From Spirochaetae bacterium HGW-Spirochaetae-2 (GTDB lineage: Bacteria > Spirochaetota > Spirochaetia > Sphaerochaetales > Sphaerochaetaceae): DNA of 42,939 nucleotides. A program made the translations under genes and the position numbers. The notes under the pieces were generated by a model. It saw only the letters and a program-made list of their open reading frames with translations. It had not been told where the DNA came from and made no database searches. The stretch spans positions 1 through 42,939 of the forward strand of contig PGXW01000022.1 in the NCBI GenBank assembly GCA_002839355.1, given 5' to 3'. The stretch's first letter is position 1. Every line of letters starts with the position of its first letter. Positions 1 to 8,900 of this stretch are shown piece after piece.

Positions 1-504
1 ATGGGACTTCACATATTCCTGTTGGGCGTCGCGCACGGTCTTGGCAAGGATATACCCCGGATTGACCAATGGGATCCAAATGGCATCGGGAAACAGCTTT
101 CGGGCCCATTCCTTTCCACTTTGGCCACAGGTAAGCCCATTGACCATGGCGGGATGCAAATGGACAACGTAGGTGAACGGGATAATTCCGTGCAACAGGG
201 CCTCGACGCTGGGACGGCCCGTCTGGCCCTCGCTGCGTGCGCCCATAAGATCGGCGAGCACTTCCTCTTCACGCTTCTTAGTATCGGCAGGGTATGTCTT
301 TTCCCAAATCGCCATGAGGCGGGGCATCGACATGGCAACGAATCCGTCTTCGGCAATCGTTCCCAATGCATGGCCCGAGGCTTTGACGTACATGACATCG
401 TCTATCTTGTACGAGGTGTTGCCACCGCCAAGCAGCACATACCGTGCGTCGGTACCGTATCTGCGTGAGATCTCCAGCAAAGCTTCAATATCGTGTTGTG
501 CCAT
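1..504 (-). CDS. Class II aldolase, probable rhamnulose-1-phosphate aldolase (C-terminus cut off by window edge)
   Basis: The first 168 residues of a class II aldolase/adducin-fold enzyme are present. It probably cleaves L-rhamnulose 1-phosphate to DHAP and L-lactaldehyde, since it directly follows rhaA. Visible motifs are GGGNTS (residues 26-31), the SVEALLHG segment with an acidic residue at 102, and the metal-binding HLH at 115-117. GGGNTS followed by a lysine resembles the two-domain aldolase/dehydrogenase proteins more than short E. coli RhaD, so the full gene may encode a bifunctional protein of about 700 residues; the missing part would decide. The ATG at 504 overlaps the rhaA stop by one base (TAATG), which suggests translational coupling. 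AAGGAG lies upstream inside the end of rhaA. The substrate is inferred from context. Confidence 0.8.
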   Translation of the reverse strand, partial: MAQHDIEALLEISRRYGTDARYVLLGGGNTSYKIDDVMYVKASGHALGTIAEDGFVAMSMPRLMAIWEKTYPADTKKREEEVLADLMGARSEGQTGRPSVEALLHGIIPFTYVVHLHPAMVNGLTCGQSGKEWARKLFPDAIWIPLVNPGYILAKTVRDAQQEYVKSH

Positions 505-1760
505 TATGCGCGCTCCTTGAGGGTCTTTTGTTCGTATGCAGCGACCGAATCGATGATCGCCAGGTCGTCCGGGGCAGAGAATCTTTCACAATACCGGTTC
601 CATACCGCACCGAAGGGCATGGTGTGCAAGGCCTCCAACAGCCCCATCTTGGCATACCCGCTACCCGACTCTTCGAGCTCGACCAGCTTTTGTTGCGGCT
701 GAAGCAGTGCGAAAAGCAGGGCTTTTCGCATGGAACGGGCACCGGTGGACCATGCCCCGACCCGGTTTATCGATGCATCGAAGTAGTCGAGTCCGATATG
801 TACCTGTTCCAGTTTTCCGCTTCGGACCAATTCCTCGGCGACATTGCGGACCCTATCGGTGAAAAGCACCACATGGTCGCTGTCCCAATGGAGTGACCGG
901 CTCACATGCAGCAACACCTCGTCCTGGAAGAGCAGGATCGAAGACAACTTGTCGGAGATATCCTCTTCGGTGTGGAAATGTCCCATGTCGATGCAGAGCA
1001 TCTTGTTGTTGCGGGCGGCATAGTTCATGTAGAACTCATGGCTGCCCACTACGAATGCCTCGCTGCCGATACCGAACAACTTGGTTTCTATGGCGTCACG
1101 CATATGGTCCGCTGAATAGGGGGTACTGAAGATCTCGTCGAGCGAATCCTTGAGTATCTGCCGGTATCCGATCTTGTCCACAGTCAGGTCCTTCGCACCG
1201 TCGGGAATCCACGTGTTGAGGATACACGGCGAGCCGAGTTGCTCGCCGATCCAAGCTGAAATCGCCCTGCACCGCTTGGCATGTTCGATCCAGAAGCGCC
1301 GGATGGCAGGGTCCTTGCTCGCCAAGGTATAACCGGAATCGGCCAAGGGGTGGCTGAAGAAGGTTCCGTTGAAATCAATGCCGACGCCGAGTTTCCTTGC
1401 CCATTCGACCCAACCGGCGAAATGTTTCGCTTCTATCATGTCTCGGTCGACGAATTCTCCACCGAATTCCCCGTAGCTGGCATGAAGGTTCAACCGGTGG
1501 GGGCCGGGAACCAGGGAGAACACCTGTTCCAGATCGCTTCGGAGCTCTTCGATCGAGCGGGCTTTTCCCGGGTGGTTTCCAGTCGCTTGGATACCGCCAC
1601 CAGAAAGCGTTGCGCCGGGACGTTCGAAACCACCGACATCATCACCTTGCCAACAATGTATGGAGATGGGAATGGCTGCAAGTCGGTCGATCACCGCATC
1701 CGTATCTATTCCGAGCAGCGCGTAAGCCTCTCGTGCCGTATCGTATGATTTCGTATCCAT
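504..1760 (-). CDS. rhaA: L-rhamnose isomerase
   Basis: This cytoplasmic enzyme converts L-rhamnose to L-rhamnulose, the first step of rhamnose catabolism. The 418-residue protein matches the family's usual length of about 420. Family-typical segments include PISIHCWQGDDVGGFE near the N-terminus, LNLHASYGEFGG, and the metal-site regions around GSHEFYMNYA and CIDMGHFHTEEDISDK. I chose the ATG at 1760 because GGGAGG lies 5-6 bases before it; an upstream in-frame ATG at 1784 has no such site. It is the first gene of a rhaA-aldolase operon and is divergent from the AraC-type regulator at 1859, the usual arrangement for rhamnose regulation. Confidence 0.95.
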   Translation of the reverse strand: MDTKSYDTAREAYALLGIDTDAVIDRLAAIPISIHCWQGDDVGGFERPGATLSGGGIQATGNHPGKARSIEELRSDLEQVFSLVPGPHRLNLHASYGEFGGEFVDRDMIEAKHFAGWVEWARKLGVGIDFNGTFFSHPLADSGYTLASKDPAIRRFWIEHAKRCRAISAWIGEQLGSPCILNTWIPDGAKDLTVDKIGYRQILKDSLDEIFSTPYSADHMRDAIETKLFGIGSEAFVVGSHEFYMNYAARNNKMLCIDMGHFHTEEDISDKLSSILLFQDEVLLHVSRSLHWDSDHVVLFTDRVRNVAEELVRSGKLEQVHIGLDYFDASINRVGAWSTGARSMRKALLFALLQPQQKLVELEESGSGYAKMGLLEALHTMPFGAVWNRYCERFSAPDDLAIIDSVAAYEQKTLKERA

Positions 1761-1820
1761 GTGTTCCTCCCAGTGGATCATCACCTGTACTCATGCTACC
1801 CCCGTTTTCGCAAACCCGCC

Positions 1821-1849
1821 TTGACAAATCGGCCAACTTTTAGCATTAT
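1821..1849 (+). promoter_or_regulatory. Sigma-70-type promoter of the AraC/RhaR-like gene
   Basis: TTGACA (1821-1826), a 17-base spacer, then CATTAT (1844-1849). The predicted transcription start falls at about 1856, only a few bases before the ATG at 1859, so the message would be nearly leaderless. The region also lies upstream of divergent rhaA, so a regulator bound here could act on both genes. Confidence 0.55.
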
Positions 1850-1858
1850 TTTATCATC

Positions 1859-2740
1859 ATGAACCTTAAACTGCTTGCATCGGATTATTTTTACGATCCT
1901 TCGTTCAAAATGAAAGTCATCGAACGGGCCCCAGAACTTCCCTACCCGTTGCATAGCCACGACTTCTTCGAGTTGGTGGTGATCGTCTCCGGCAAAGGGA
2001 CGCACTTCACCGAATCGAACTCCTTTACCCTGGTTCCGGGAAATGTGTTTGTCATCACTCCGGGTTTGGAACACGGGTATCGGGAGGTCCAGGACCTGCA
2101 CCTCTACAATATCCTGTTCGACAACAAGCTGTTCGAGGAATCGTTCTACGATCTACGCAACATGCCCGGCTACCACGCCCTGCTAAGGATAGAGCCCAAT
2201 TTTCGCAACGACACGGGTATCTCGACGCTCATGCAACTGACACCTGCGCAACTGGCCGAGATTTTGCCTCTGCTGGAGCATATGCAGATGGAAGCCGATT
2301 CCATAGAAACCGATATCGGGTCGCAGAGCCAAGCGTTCGCCTATCTGATCCACCTGCTGGTGCTGCTCTTCAGGATCTATGCGGAACATCCGCGCAAGGA
2401 CAACCAGACCATCATGCGCATTGCCGACGCCCTCAGCTACCTGGAGGCACATACCGACCGTCCGGTGAGCACCAAGGAACTGATGGAGTTGACGAACATG
2501 TCCTCCAGTACGCTCAACCGGCATTTCCAGAATGCCACCGGCCTCTCCCCCGTCGAGTTCCATATCCAACGACGGATCGAGCAGGCTTGCCGCCTGATCC
2601 GTGCCAGTGACCTGACCATGGGAGACATCTCGGAGGCGACCGGGTTCAACGATGCCAACTACTTCAGCCGACAATTCAGGAAAGTCATGGGCATGAGCCC
2701 CCGCCAATACCGCAACAACCGTACCTTCTGGTACCGTTGA
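1859..2740 (+). CDS. AraC-family regulator with cupin sensor domain, RhaR/RhaS-like
   Basis: A 293-residue transcription factor. The N-terminal cupin half (about residues 10-110) contains PLHSHDFFELVVIVSG and a VPGNVFVITPG turn, the usual sugar-sensing fold. The C-terminal 100 residues carry two helix-turn-helix motifs, ending with the AraC signature (GFNDANYFSRQFRKVMGMSPRQYR). It is divergent from rhaA, so it most likely activates the rhamnose genes in response to L-rhamnose. No good Shine-Dalgarno site precedes the ATG, and the promoter sits almost on it. The start fits the family, whose proteins begin just before a DYFYDPSF-like segment. The effector sugar is inferred. Confidence 0.85.
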   Translation: MNLKLLASDYFYDPSFKMKVIERAPELPYPLHSHDFFELVVIVSGKGTHFTESNSFTLVPGNVFVITPGLEHGYREVQDLHLYNILFDNKLFEESFYDLRNMPGYHALLRIEPNFRNDTGISTLMQLTPAQLAEILPLLEHMQMEADSIETDIGSQSQAFAYLIHLLVLLFRIYAEHPRKDNQTIMRIADALSYLEAHTDRPVSTKELMELTNMSSSTLNRHFQNATGLSPVEFHIQRRIEQACRLIRASDLTMGDISEATGFNDANYFSRQFRKVMGMSPRQYRNNRTFWYR

Positions 2741-2748
2741 CGATTTAC

Positions 2749-2777
2749 TTGACATGACCGTTGTCGACCGATATCGT
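2749..2777 (+). promoter_or_regulatory. Promoter of the galK-EIIC pair
   Basis: TTGACA (2749-2754), 17 bases, TATCGT (2772-2777), beginning 9 bases after the regulator's stop. It suggests galK can be transcribed apart from the upstream regulator. Confidence 0.45.
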
Positions 2778-2802
2778 CCAATAGGTATATGGGAGGGACG
2801 CT

Positions 2803-4095
2803 ATGGCTGAACAGGACCGCTTGGAAGCCTTCTTACGGAGTGATCGTTTCATCGAATTGTTGCCCAGACTCTATGGCGACGGTTACGACGCACAAAAACA
2901 GGTTTCCCGCTTCTCGAAGCTCCTGTCTGCACATCGCGAGACCTCCAGTACCGGTGTGACTGCGCAAACCGGACTGTTCAGCACAGCTGGTCGCTCCGAA
3001 TTGGCCGGCAACCATACCGACCACAACCTCGGCAAGGTCATTGCCGCCACGATCAATCTCGATACCATAGCGGTGGCGACACCGGTTTGTGAACCGGTGG
3101 CGACACTGGTTTCGGAAGGATTTCCTCCAGTTACCGTGGATTTGCGGGACACCTCGTTCCGAAAGGAAGAGAGGGGAACGACCGATGCCCTTGTCCGTGG
3201 CATTGCCGCAGGGTTTCTTCAACGGGGCTTGAAGATCGGCGGATTTGTGGCCAATACCAGCACGAGTGTCCTCAAAGGTTCGGGACTCAGCTCATCCGCC
3301 GCAATCGAGGTGTTGGTCGCGACACTGTTCAACAATCTGTACAACCGGGATATCCTCGAACCTATCGATTTGGCCATGTTGGGCAAATTCGCCGAGAACA
3401 ACTATTTCGGAAAACCTTCGGGACTCATGGACCAGATAGCTTGCGGACAAGGCGGCGTGGTCGGTATAGATTTCGCCCACCCCGAGCATCCTACCATCAC
3501 CCCCATCTCCTGCAATTTCCGGGAGCTGGGCTACGACCTGCTGGTTGTCGATACCGGTGGCAACCATGCCGACCTGACCCCCGATTATGCCGCTATTCCC
3601 CAGGAAATGCGTTCTGTTGCCGCATGCTTCGACCGGGATGTCCTGCGCGATGTTCCCTTCGGCCTGTTCATGGACTCGCTTGCGGCAGTGCGGCAGCATG
3701 TACAAAACGATCGGGCCATACTCCGCGCATACCACTATCTTTCCGAGAACGAACGGGTGGACAAGATGCTCTCGGCCTTGCAGAACCGGGATATGCGAAC
3801 CTATCTTGGTTTGGTGAACGAATCGGGCGACAGTTCATTCAAATTTCTCCAAAACCTCTATAGCACGAGCGTCGCAAGGGAACAGGGCTTGCCCGTGGCA
3901 CTTGCCATGACCGAACGGTTCCTGGAGGGAGCCGGTGCCTGCCGGGTCCACGGCGGAGGGTTTGCCGGAACCATACAGGTGTATACACCGATTGAACGGA
4001 CGCAAGACTATATCGACTATATGGAAGGAGTGTTCGGCGAGGGATCGGTTACGGTCTTGGCGATCCGGAATCTTCCCACGACCCGTCTCGACTGA
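2803..4095 (+). CDS. galK: Galactokinase (GHMP kinase family)
   Basis: It phosphorylates galactose to galactose 1-phosphate with ATP in the Leloir pathway. The 430 residues show the galactokinase signature GRSELAGNHTDHN (63-75), the GHMP phosphate-binding loop KGSGLSSSAAIE (about 155-166), GLMDQIACG, and the C-terminal HGGGFAGTI motif. The start is ATG preceded by GGGAGGGACGCT. It is slightly longer than E. coli GalK (382) because of an N-terminal extension of about 40 residues. It is followed after 25 bases by a PfoR-like EIIC membrane protein, probably in the same transcript. No galT or galE is nearby. Another GHMP sugar substrate cannot be excluded. Confidence 0.88.
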   Translation: MAEQDRLEAFLRSDRFIELLPRLYGDGYDAQKQVSRFSKLLSAHRETSSTGVTAQTGLFSTAGRSELAGNHTDHNLGKVIAATINLDTIAVATPVCEPVATLVSEGFPPVTVDLRDTSFRKEERGTTDALVRGIAAGFLQRGLKIGGFVANTSTSVLKGSGLSSSAAIEVLVATLFNNLYNRDILEPIDLAMLGKFAENNYFGKPSGLMDQIACGQGGVVGIDFAHPEHPTITPISCNFRELGYDLLVVDTGGNHADLTPDYAAIPQEMRSVAACFDRDVLRDVPFGLFMDSLAAVRQHVQNDRAILRAYHYLSENERVDKMLSALQNRDMRTYLGLVNESGDSSFKFLQNLYSTSVAREQGLPVALAMTERFLEGAGACRVHGGGFAGTIQVYTPIERTQDYIDYMEGVFGEGSVTVLAIRNLPTTRLD

Positions 4096-4120
4096 GACAA
4101 GCGCCACAGAGGAGTTCCCT

Positions 4121-5140
4121 ATGACCCAACACAAAGCTGCAGCATATATTGTCCGGGTACTCGGCGGCATGGCCCATGGATTGTTCGCCTCCTTGATAAT
4201 CGGTCTGATCATCAAGCAAATCGGCCACTACACCAACTTCCTCCTGCTGGAGCAGATCGGCATGGTGACCCAATACCTCACCGGTCCCGCTATCGGAGTC
4301 GGTGTCGCGATCGCCGTGGGAGCTCCACCGTTGGGTATCATCTGCAGCGCCGTCACCGGAGCGATCGGTGGAGGAACCTTCGTCATGGGTGAAGGAACCG
4401 CGATCATCCGCATGGCACTCGGCGAACCGGTCGGAGCGATGCTTGCCGGACTGGCCGCCGCCGAAGCCGCGAAGAGGGTCGTAGGCAGAACCGGAGTCGA
4501 TATCATCGTAGTTCCGTTGACAGCCATACTGTTCGGTTCGCTCGTCGGCCATTTCATCGCTCCACCGATTGCGGCACTCATGACCTATCTGGGAAATTTC
4601 ATCAATGTGTTGACCACGTTGTATCCTTTGCCGATGGGCATACTCGTATCCACAGTCGTGGGAATGATCCTCACGCTCCCGATCAGCAGTGCCGCGATAT
4701 GCATCAGCCTCGGCCTGAGTGGGCTGGCTGCAGGGGCTGCGGTCGTCGGTTGCAGCAGCCAGATGATCGGATTCGCTGTCAGTTCCTACAAGGAGAACAA
4801 GGTCGGCGGGTTGATCAGCCAGGGAATCGGAACGAGCATGCTGCAGATTCCCAATATCGTCAAGAATCCGTTGATCTGGATTCCGCCTACCCTGACGGCT
4901 GCGATCCTCGGTCCGATCAGTACCGTGGTATTCAAAATGGAGAACAACAGCTCCGGTGCCGGAATGGGCACCAGCGGATTGGTCGGCCAATTCAATGCGA
5001 TCGCGGTCATGGGCGCCCAAGCCTGGCCGCAAATCCTTCTGATGCATATCGTATTGCCAGCCCTATTGTCCCTCATGTTCAGTTATGCCATGCGCAAGAA
5101 GGGCTGGATCAAGGACGGGGACATGTTGTTGGCCAAGTAA
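4121..5140 (+). CDS. PTS_EIIC_2 / PfoR-like integral membrane protein
   Basis: A 339-residue, very hydrophobic protein with about nine or ten membrane segments, many rich in glycine and alanine (for example ITGAIGGGTFVMGEGTA). It resembles the EIIC-like family typified by PfoR (COG3641), which usually occurs without partner PTS IIA or IIB domains. None is encoded here. It has its own GAGGAG ribosome binding site before the ATG at 4121. Being immediately behind galK, it could import unphosphorylated galactose or a related sugar for GalK; this is inference. Some family members were annotated as toxin regulators on weak grounds. Confidence 0.75.
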   Translation: MTQHKAAAYIVRVLGGMAHGLFASLIIGLIIKQIGHYTNFLLLEQIGMVTQYLTGPAIGVGVAIAVGAPPLGIICSAVTGAIGGGTFVMGEGTAIIRMALGEPVGAMLAGLAAAEAAKRVVGRTGVDIIVVPLTAILFGSLVGHFIAPPIAALMTYLGNFINVLTTLYPLPMGILVSTVVGMILTLPISSAAICISLGLSGLAAGAAVVGCSSQMIGFAVSSYKENKVGGLISQGIGTSMLQIPNIVKNPLIWIPPTLTAAILGPISTVVFKMENNSSGAGMGTSGLVGQFNAIAVMGAQAWPQILLMHIVLPALLSLMFSYAMRKKGWIKDGDMLLAK

Positions 5141-5152
5141 CCGGATTGTCGA

Positions 5153-5608
5153 TCATAGCCAGGGAATCCGTACCTTGCCGACATAATCGTCCCAGGCTTT
5201 GCCAAAAATCTTCGAGAGCATGGCCTCTTCACGTGGTGAAAACAGTCTGGAACCGACATATATGACAATGCCTACCAAAACTCCCAGCCATGTGTTGCAC
5301 AAGAAACCGAGCCAGGGCAAAACACATACTGCCATATTCGTATACAACGGATGCTTGACCCACGAGTACGGTCCGGTGGTTATCAATTCCTTTTTGGGCA
5401 CATGGATGAGAATCAAGGCTACAGTCCAAATCCAGATTGCGATACCTGGGATCAGGATGATGATAGAAATCACCCGCAACCAACTTGGAGGACCGCCGAC
5501 GCCAAACAGCGAAGGAAAGAGCATATTCAGGATCAAACCAATCACCAGAAATGGCAACGTCAACAGACCAATCCTATCGCCACTTCCGACCAACACCATC
5601 AGTTTCAT
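5153..5608 (-). CDS. Isoprenylcysteine carboxyl methyltransferase-like membrane methyltransferase
   Basis: A small membrane protein of 151 residues with four or five hydrophobic segments. The C-terminal half carries GPYSWVKHPLY and REEAMLSKIFGKAWDDY, signatures of the ICMT/PEMT (NnrU-like) family that uses S-adenosylmethionine. The substrate in bacteria is usually unknown. The start is the ATG at 5608, seven bases after TTGGAGG. The gene ends 12 bases from the convergent EIIC gene and has no obvious operon partner. Confidence 0.75.
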   Translation of the reverse strand: MKLMVLVGSGDRIGLLTLPFLVIGLILNMLFPSLFGVGGPPSWLRVISIIILIPGIAIWIWTVALILIHVPKKELITTGPYSWVKHPLYTNMAVCVLPWLGFLCNTWLGVLVGIVIYVGSRLFSPREEAMLSKIFGKAWDDYVGKVRIPWL

Positions 5609-5740
5609 ACCGGTTCCTCCAACCATCGGTCACACCGGATGATTGTACCGCTCCATTTTCAAATTTTCAATTCCTATTTTTTACCATCATCGCCAATGCA
5701 AATTGCCTTGACTCTGTTACAAGCTATTTTGTTAGATATT

Positions 5741-5769
5741 TACATAGTAACATATTAATTGAAAAACAA
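5741..5769 (-). promoter_or_regulatory. Possible promoter of the ICMT-like gene
   Basis: On the minus strand TTGTTT (5769-5764), 17 bases, TATGTA (5746-5741). It would give a 5' leader of about 125 bases. The surrounding AT-richness makes chance matches likely. Confidence 0.3.
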
Positions 5770-5892
5770 CGATTATTCAAATTTCTCTCTAATTCCAACC
5801 GGTCTTGTTGCCGATGTATGATTGGGATATTCAATCCTCTAGGTCAATTTTGCTATGTTTGCACGAGCAACGACATGCTCGTCATACTACGT

Positions 5893-5924
5893 GAAAAACC
5901 TCCGCCATCTCAGTGGCAGAGGTT
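5893..5924 (-). terminator. Rho-independent terminator of the copA-csoR operon
   Basis: Read on the minus strand, AACCTCTGCCA, a 6-base loop and TGGCGGAGGTT form an 11-bp stem with one mismatch, followed by TTTC. It lies 47 bases beyond the csoR stop. Confidence 0.75.
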
Positions 5925-5970
5925 CTCGATCGAGCTGAGATCTGAAAATGCGGATAAGGACAAAGACCTG

Positions 5971-6237
5971 TCAGTTGACCAACTTGTCGAGCAGTTTCAG
6001 GATCTCGGAGATCTTCTGGTCGACATCGGTTCCGGTCTCGAACGATTCCTTCACACAACTTTGGAGATGGGCCTGCAGTACGATCTTGTTGGTCTTTTTC
6101 AGCAAAGCTCCCGTAGCGAGCAACTGGTTGGAGATATCGACACAGTAGCGGTCCGCCTCCACCATCCGCAAGATCCCATCGAGTTGTCCGCGTGCGGTCT
6201 TCAACGCCTGGGTCACCTGTTTGTGGTCAGCCTTCAT
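5971..6237 (-). CDS. csoR: CsoR-family copper-sensing repressor
   Basis: An 88-residue all-helical DUF156 repressor that binds Cu(I) and then releases its operator. The copper ligands are visible as C32, H57 and C61, with the same 25- and 4-residue spacing as Cys45, His70 and Cys74 of B. subtilis CsoR. This pattern argues for copper rather than the formaldehyde-sensing FrmR or nickel-sensing RcnR branches. It starts one base after the copA stop with AAGG upstream, so it is co-transcribed with copA and would autoregulate through the operator near 8802-8857. Confidence 0.88.
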   Translation of the reverse strand: MKADHKQVTQALKTARGQLDGILRMVEADRYCVDISNQLLATGALLKKTNKIVLQAHLQSCVKESFETGTDVDQKISEILKLLDKLVN

Positions 6238-6238
6238 A

Positions 6239-8785
6239 TCAGGCCTTCTTCGCTATCTGGACAACCTCGTATCCAGCTTCGGTCACCGCATCACGCAGCA
6301 TGGCGTCGGTCACACCGTCCGCGACAGTCGCACTGGCCTTCTTGCCTTGCAGGTCGACCGTAGCACGTACCCCTTCGATCGCATTGAGCGCCTTCTCTAC
6401 CCGGCCAGAGCAATGCATGCAGGTCATGCCCTCGATCAGTATCGTCTTTTCCATGGATTTCACTTCTCCTTTGCCAATCTTGGCACGTTGTATATGTCGA
6501 CTATAGGTAGGTTTGAACCGTTTCAGCCGCAATGCGTTGGTCACCACGAACACACTGCTCAAACTCATGGCGGCGGCGGCGAACATGGGATTCAGGCGCC
6601 AACCGAAGAATGGGAAGAAGATACCGGCGGCCAACGGTATTCCCAGTGTATTGTAGAACAAAGCCCAGAACAAGTTCTGCTTGATATTCCTCAGCGTAGC
6701 CTTGCTGAGCGAAATCGAAGTGGCCACCTCCTGCAAATCGCTGCGCATGAGGATGATATCGGCGGACTCGATCGCGATATCGGTACCGGCACCGATCGCC
6801 ATACCGACATCGGCACGCACGAGGGCCGGTGCATCGTTGATTCCGTCTCCGACCATGGCAACCTTGCGTCCCTCGTCCTGCAAGCTCCTGACAGCAGCTT
6901 CCTTGCCATCCGGCAGAACCGAAGCAAACACCCGGGAGATTCCCACCCTGTTTGCAATCGCATGGGCCGTACGTTCGTTGTCCCCCGTCAACATGACGAC
7001 CTCGAGGCCCATCTCCTGCAACTGTTGGACTGCGGCGAGACTGGACTCCTTTACCACATCGGCCACTGCGATCAAGCCCAACAGCGCAGACCCGCGGGCA
7101 AAGTAGAGCGGAGTCTTTCCCTCGTTCGAAAGGGTGTTGCCCTGCTCTTCCAAAGGGGATATGTCTATACCCATTTCACGCATATAGGTCGCGTTGCCAC
7201 CGAACAGGGTCACCGAATCGACTACTCCACGCAACCCCTTGCCGGGAATCGCCTCGAAGGATTCGATTTCGCGGATATCCAGATTCTCATCCCTCACCTT
7301 CTCCAGGATCGCAAGCGACAGGGGATGCTCGCTCGCTGCTTCAAGCGCAGCGGCGGTGGACAACAAGTCCGTCCGCTCCATGGTGGGTGCAACGAGGATA
7401 TCGGTCACCCGCGGTTTGCCCTCCGTGATCGTACCGGTCTTGTCCAGCACCACGGTATCGACCGATTGTGCCGTCTCCAACGCCTCGGCCGAGCGGATAA
7501 GGATTCCATGTTCGGCTCCCTTGCCTGTCCCGACCATGATGGCTGTCGGGGTAGCCAAGCCCAATGCGCAGGGGCAACTGATCACCAACACCGCGATACC
7601 GAAGGCCATTGCCGATTCGATCGGCTGTCCTGCAAGTATCCATACGAACACGGAAACCGAGGCGATCGCTATGACGATGGGCACGAACACCGCACTGATC
7701 CTATCGGTCAGTTTTGCGATCGGAGCCTTCGATGCGCTGGCATCCTCCACCAGTTTGATGATCTGCGCGAGAGTAGTGTCCTCACCGACCCGATCCGCCC
7801 GGTAGGATAGCCGTCCGGTGGTGTTGATACTGGCGCTGAGCACCTGGTCTCCCTCCCCCTTCGCGACAGGCAGGCTCTCACCGGTCAATGCGGATTCGTC
7901 AACCGCCGAGGTTCCGGAGATCACGGTTCCATCCACCGGGAACCGGCCGCCGGGACGAACGATGACCGTATCGCCGACAACCACCTGCTCAACCGGCACT
8001 TCCTGCTCCTTTCCATCACGCAGGACAAGCGCCGTCTTGGGAGAGAGGTCGATCAGTTTCGAGACCGCATCGCTGGTACGTCCCTTGGCCTTCAATTCCA
8101 AATATTTCCCCAACAGGACCAGTGAAAGGATCATGGCGGCCGCCTCAAAGTAGATGTCCATGGAAAAGCGCATGACGGAAGCCATATCCCCATGCCCCAA
8201 ACCTATCCCAATCTTGTAGATGGCATAGATCCCATAGACCATCGCCGCCGAAGAACCGAGGGCAATGAGCGAATCCATGGTGGGGGCCCGTTTGAGCAAC
8301 GTCTTGAAACCGGTCCTGAAGTATCGTCCGTTCACGATGAACACGGGAATCGTCAGCAGTATCTGGGTGAAGGCGAAGGTCATCGCGTTCTGTGTTCCAT
8401 GGAAAAAACCGGGCAACGGCCAATTGAACATGTGTCCCATTGCCAGATACAGCAACGGGATGGAGAAGGCGAAGGATACGATCAAGCGCGAACGCATCGA
8501 TTTCAGCTCCTTGGCAACATGGACTCGGGGGTCGTTGGCTGAACTCACCGACTCGGAGGCATCGTGTTTCACTTTGGGTGATGCCCCGTAGCCGGCATCC
8601 TCCACGGCCTTAACAATCCTCTGGTCATCTATATCCACCGAATCTCCATCCATATCGATGGAGAGTGTATTGGTCAGCAAGTTCACCCTGACTTCCCCGA
8701 GACCGTCGATCTTGCGTACACTTTTTTCCACGTGTATGGCGCAAGAGGAACAGGTCATACCGGAGACATCGAACTCTTTCTTCAT
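6239..8785 (-). CDS. copA: Copper-exporting P1B-type ATPase with an extra C-terminal HMA (CopZ-like) domain
   Basis: An 848-residue copper-transporting ATPase. In order: an N-terminal heavy-metal domain with GMTCSSC, eight expected membrane segments including the CPC metal site (ISCPCALG), the phosphorylation motif DKTGT, the SEHPLS motif, TGDN and GDGINDAP, and then an unusual second HMA domain of 71 residues at the C-terminus with GMTCMHC. The typical CopA end ([11 protein letters not shown]) is followed by a short linker into this domain in the same frame. The ATG at 8785 lies six bases after AAGGAG; the overlapping ATG at 8788 is only three bases away. It heads the copA-csoR operon and exports Cu(I) from the cytoplasm. 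Confidence 0.93.
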   Translation of the reverse strand: MKKEFDVSGMTCSSCAIHVEKSVRKIDGLGEVRVNLLTNTLSIDMDGDSVDIDDQRIVKAVEDAGYGASPKVKHDASESVSSANDPRVHVAKELKSMRSRLIVSFAFSIPLLYLAMGHMFNWPLPGFFHGTQNAMTFAFTQILLTIPVFIVNGRYFRTGFKTLLKRAPTMDSLIALGSSAAMVYGIYAIYKIGIGLGHGDMASVMRFSMDIYFEAAAMILSLVLLGKYLELKAKGRTSDAVSKLIDLSPKTALVLRDGKEQEVPVEQVVVGDTVIVRPGGRFPVDGTVISGTSAVDESALTGESLPVAKGEGDQVLSASINTTGRLSYRADRVGEDTTLAQIIKLVEDASASKAPIAKLTDRISAVFVPIVIAIASVSVFVWILAGQPIESAMAFGIAVLVISCPCALGLATPTAIMVGTGKGAEHGILIRSAEALETAQSVDTVVLDKTGTITEGKPRVTDILVAPTMERTDLLSTAAALEAASEHPLSLAILEKVRDENLDIREIESFEAIPGKGLRGVVDSVTLFGGNATYMREMGIDISPLEEQGNTLSNEGKTPLYFARGSALLGLIAVADVVKESSLAAVQQLQEMGLEVVMLTGDNERTAHAIANRVGISRVFASVLPDGKEAAVRSLQDEGRKVAMVGDGINDAPALVRADVGMAIGAGTDIAIESADIILMRSDLQEVATSISLSKATLRNIKQNLFWALFYNTLGIPLAAGIFFPFFGWRLNPMFAAAAMSLSSVFVVTNALRLKRFKPTYSRHIQRAKIGKGEVKSMEKTILIEGMTCMHCSGRVEKALNAIEGVRATVDLQGKKASATVADGVTDAMLRDAVTEAGYEVVQIAKKA
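6452..6472 (-). promoter_or_regulatory. Internal ribosome binding site and ATG at the CopZ-like domain of copA
   Basis: Inside copA, AAAGGAG is followed after about 11 bases by an in-frame ATG at 6454, exactly at the start of the C-terminal HMA domain ([15 protein letters not shown]). Starting here would give a free 71-residue CopZ-like copper chaperone ending at 6239. Whether ribosomes use it is not known. Confidence 0.4.
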
Positions 8786-8801
8786 CATCCACTCCTTATT
8801 C

Positions 8802-8825
8802 TACCCCTCCCCCGGAGGGGTGGTA
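8802..8825. promoter_or_regulatory. CsoR-type operator
   Basis: ACCCCTCC and GGAGGGGT form an 8-bp inverted repeat around CCC, extended on both sides by TA (TACCCC...GGGGTGGTA). GC tracts flanked by TA are typical of CsoR operators. It lies between the copA promoter and its ribosome binding site. A second ATACCCCTT half-site overlaps the promoter spacer near 8838-8846. Confidence 0.6.
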
Positions 8826-8834
8826 TCAGATACA

Positions 8835-8863
8835 AACATACCCCTTCCCTGCTGTTTCGTCAA
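8835..8863 (-). promoter_or_regulatory. copA promoter
   Basis: On the minus strand TTGACG (8863-8858), 17 bases, TATGTT (8840-8835). The spacer contains GGGAAGGGGTA, which resembles a CsoR half-site, so bound repressor would cover the promoter. Confidence 0.6.
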
Positions 8864-8900
8864 GGTTGGGGATGCATATGGGCAAAAGGAAGCACGGACT

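Larger units (their letters stand above)
5609..5970. other. 362-bp intergenic region, AT-rich, no gene seen
   Basis: I see no convincing gene here. It holds the csoR terminator (5893-5924), a second 7-bp inverted repeat ACGAGCA/TGCTCGT (5863-5869 and 5876-5882), and a possible minus-strand promoter for the methyltransferase (5741-5769). Positions 5650-5800 are strikingly AT-rich compared with neighbouring coding DNA. Confidence 0.5.

Noticed and set aside
1-468. A plus-strand 155-codon frame at the left edge
   Set aside because: It is the complementary frame of the class II aldolase gene, whose motifs are clear on the minus strand.
4049-5047. A 332-codon minus-strand frame opposite the EIIC gene
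   Set aside because: It has a very high content of aspartate, arginine and glutamine, typical of a shadow frame of hydrophobic coding sequence.
6221-7810. A 529-codon plus-strand frame opposite copA
   Set aside because: Antisense to copA, no site, and biased composition.
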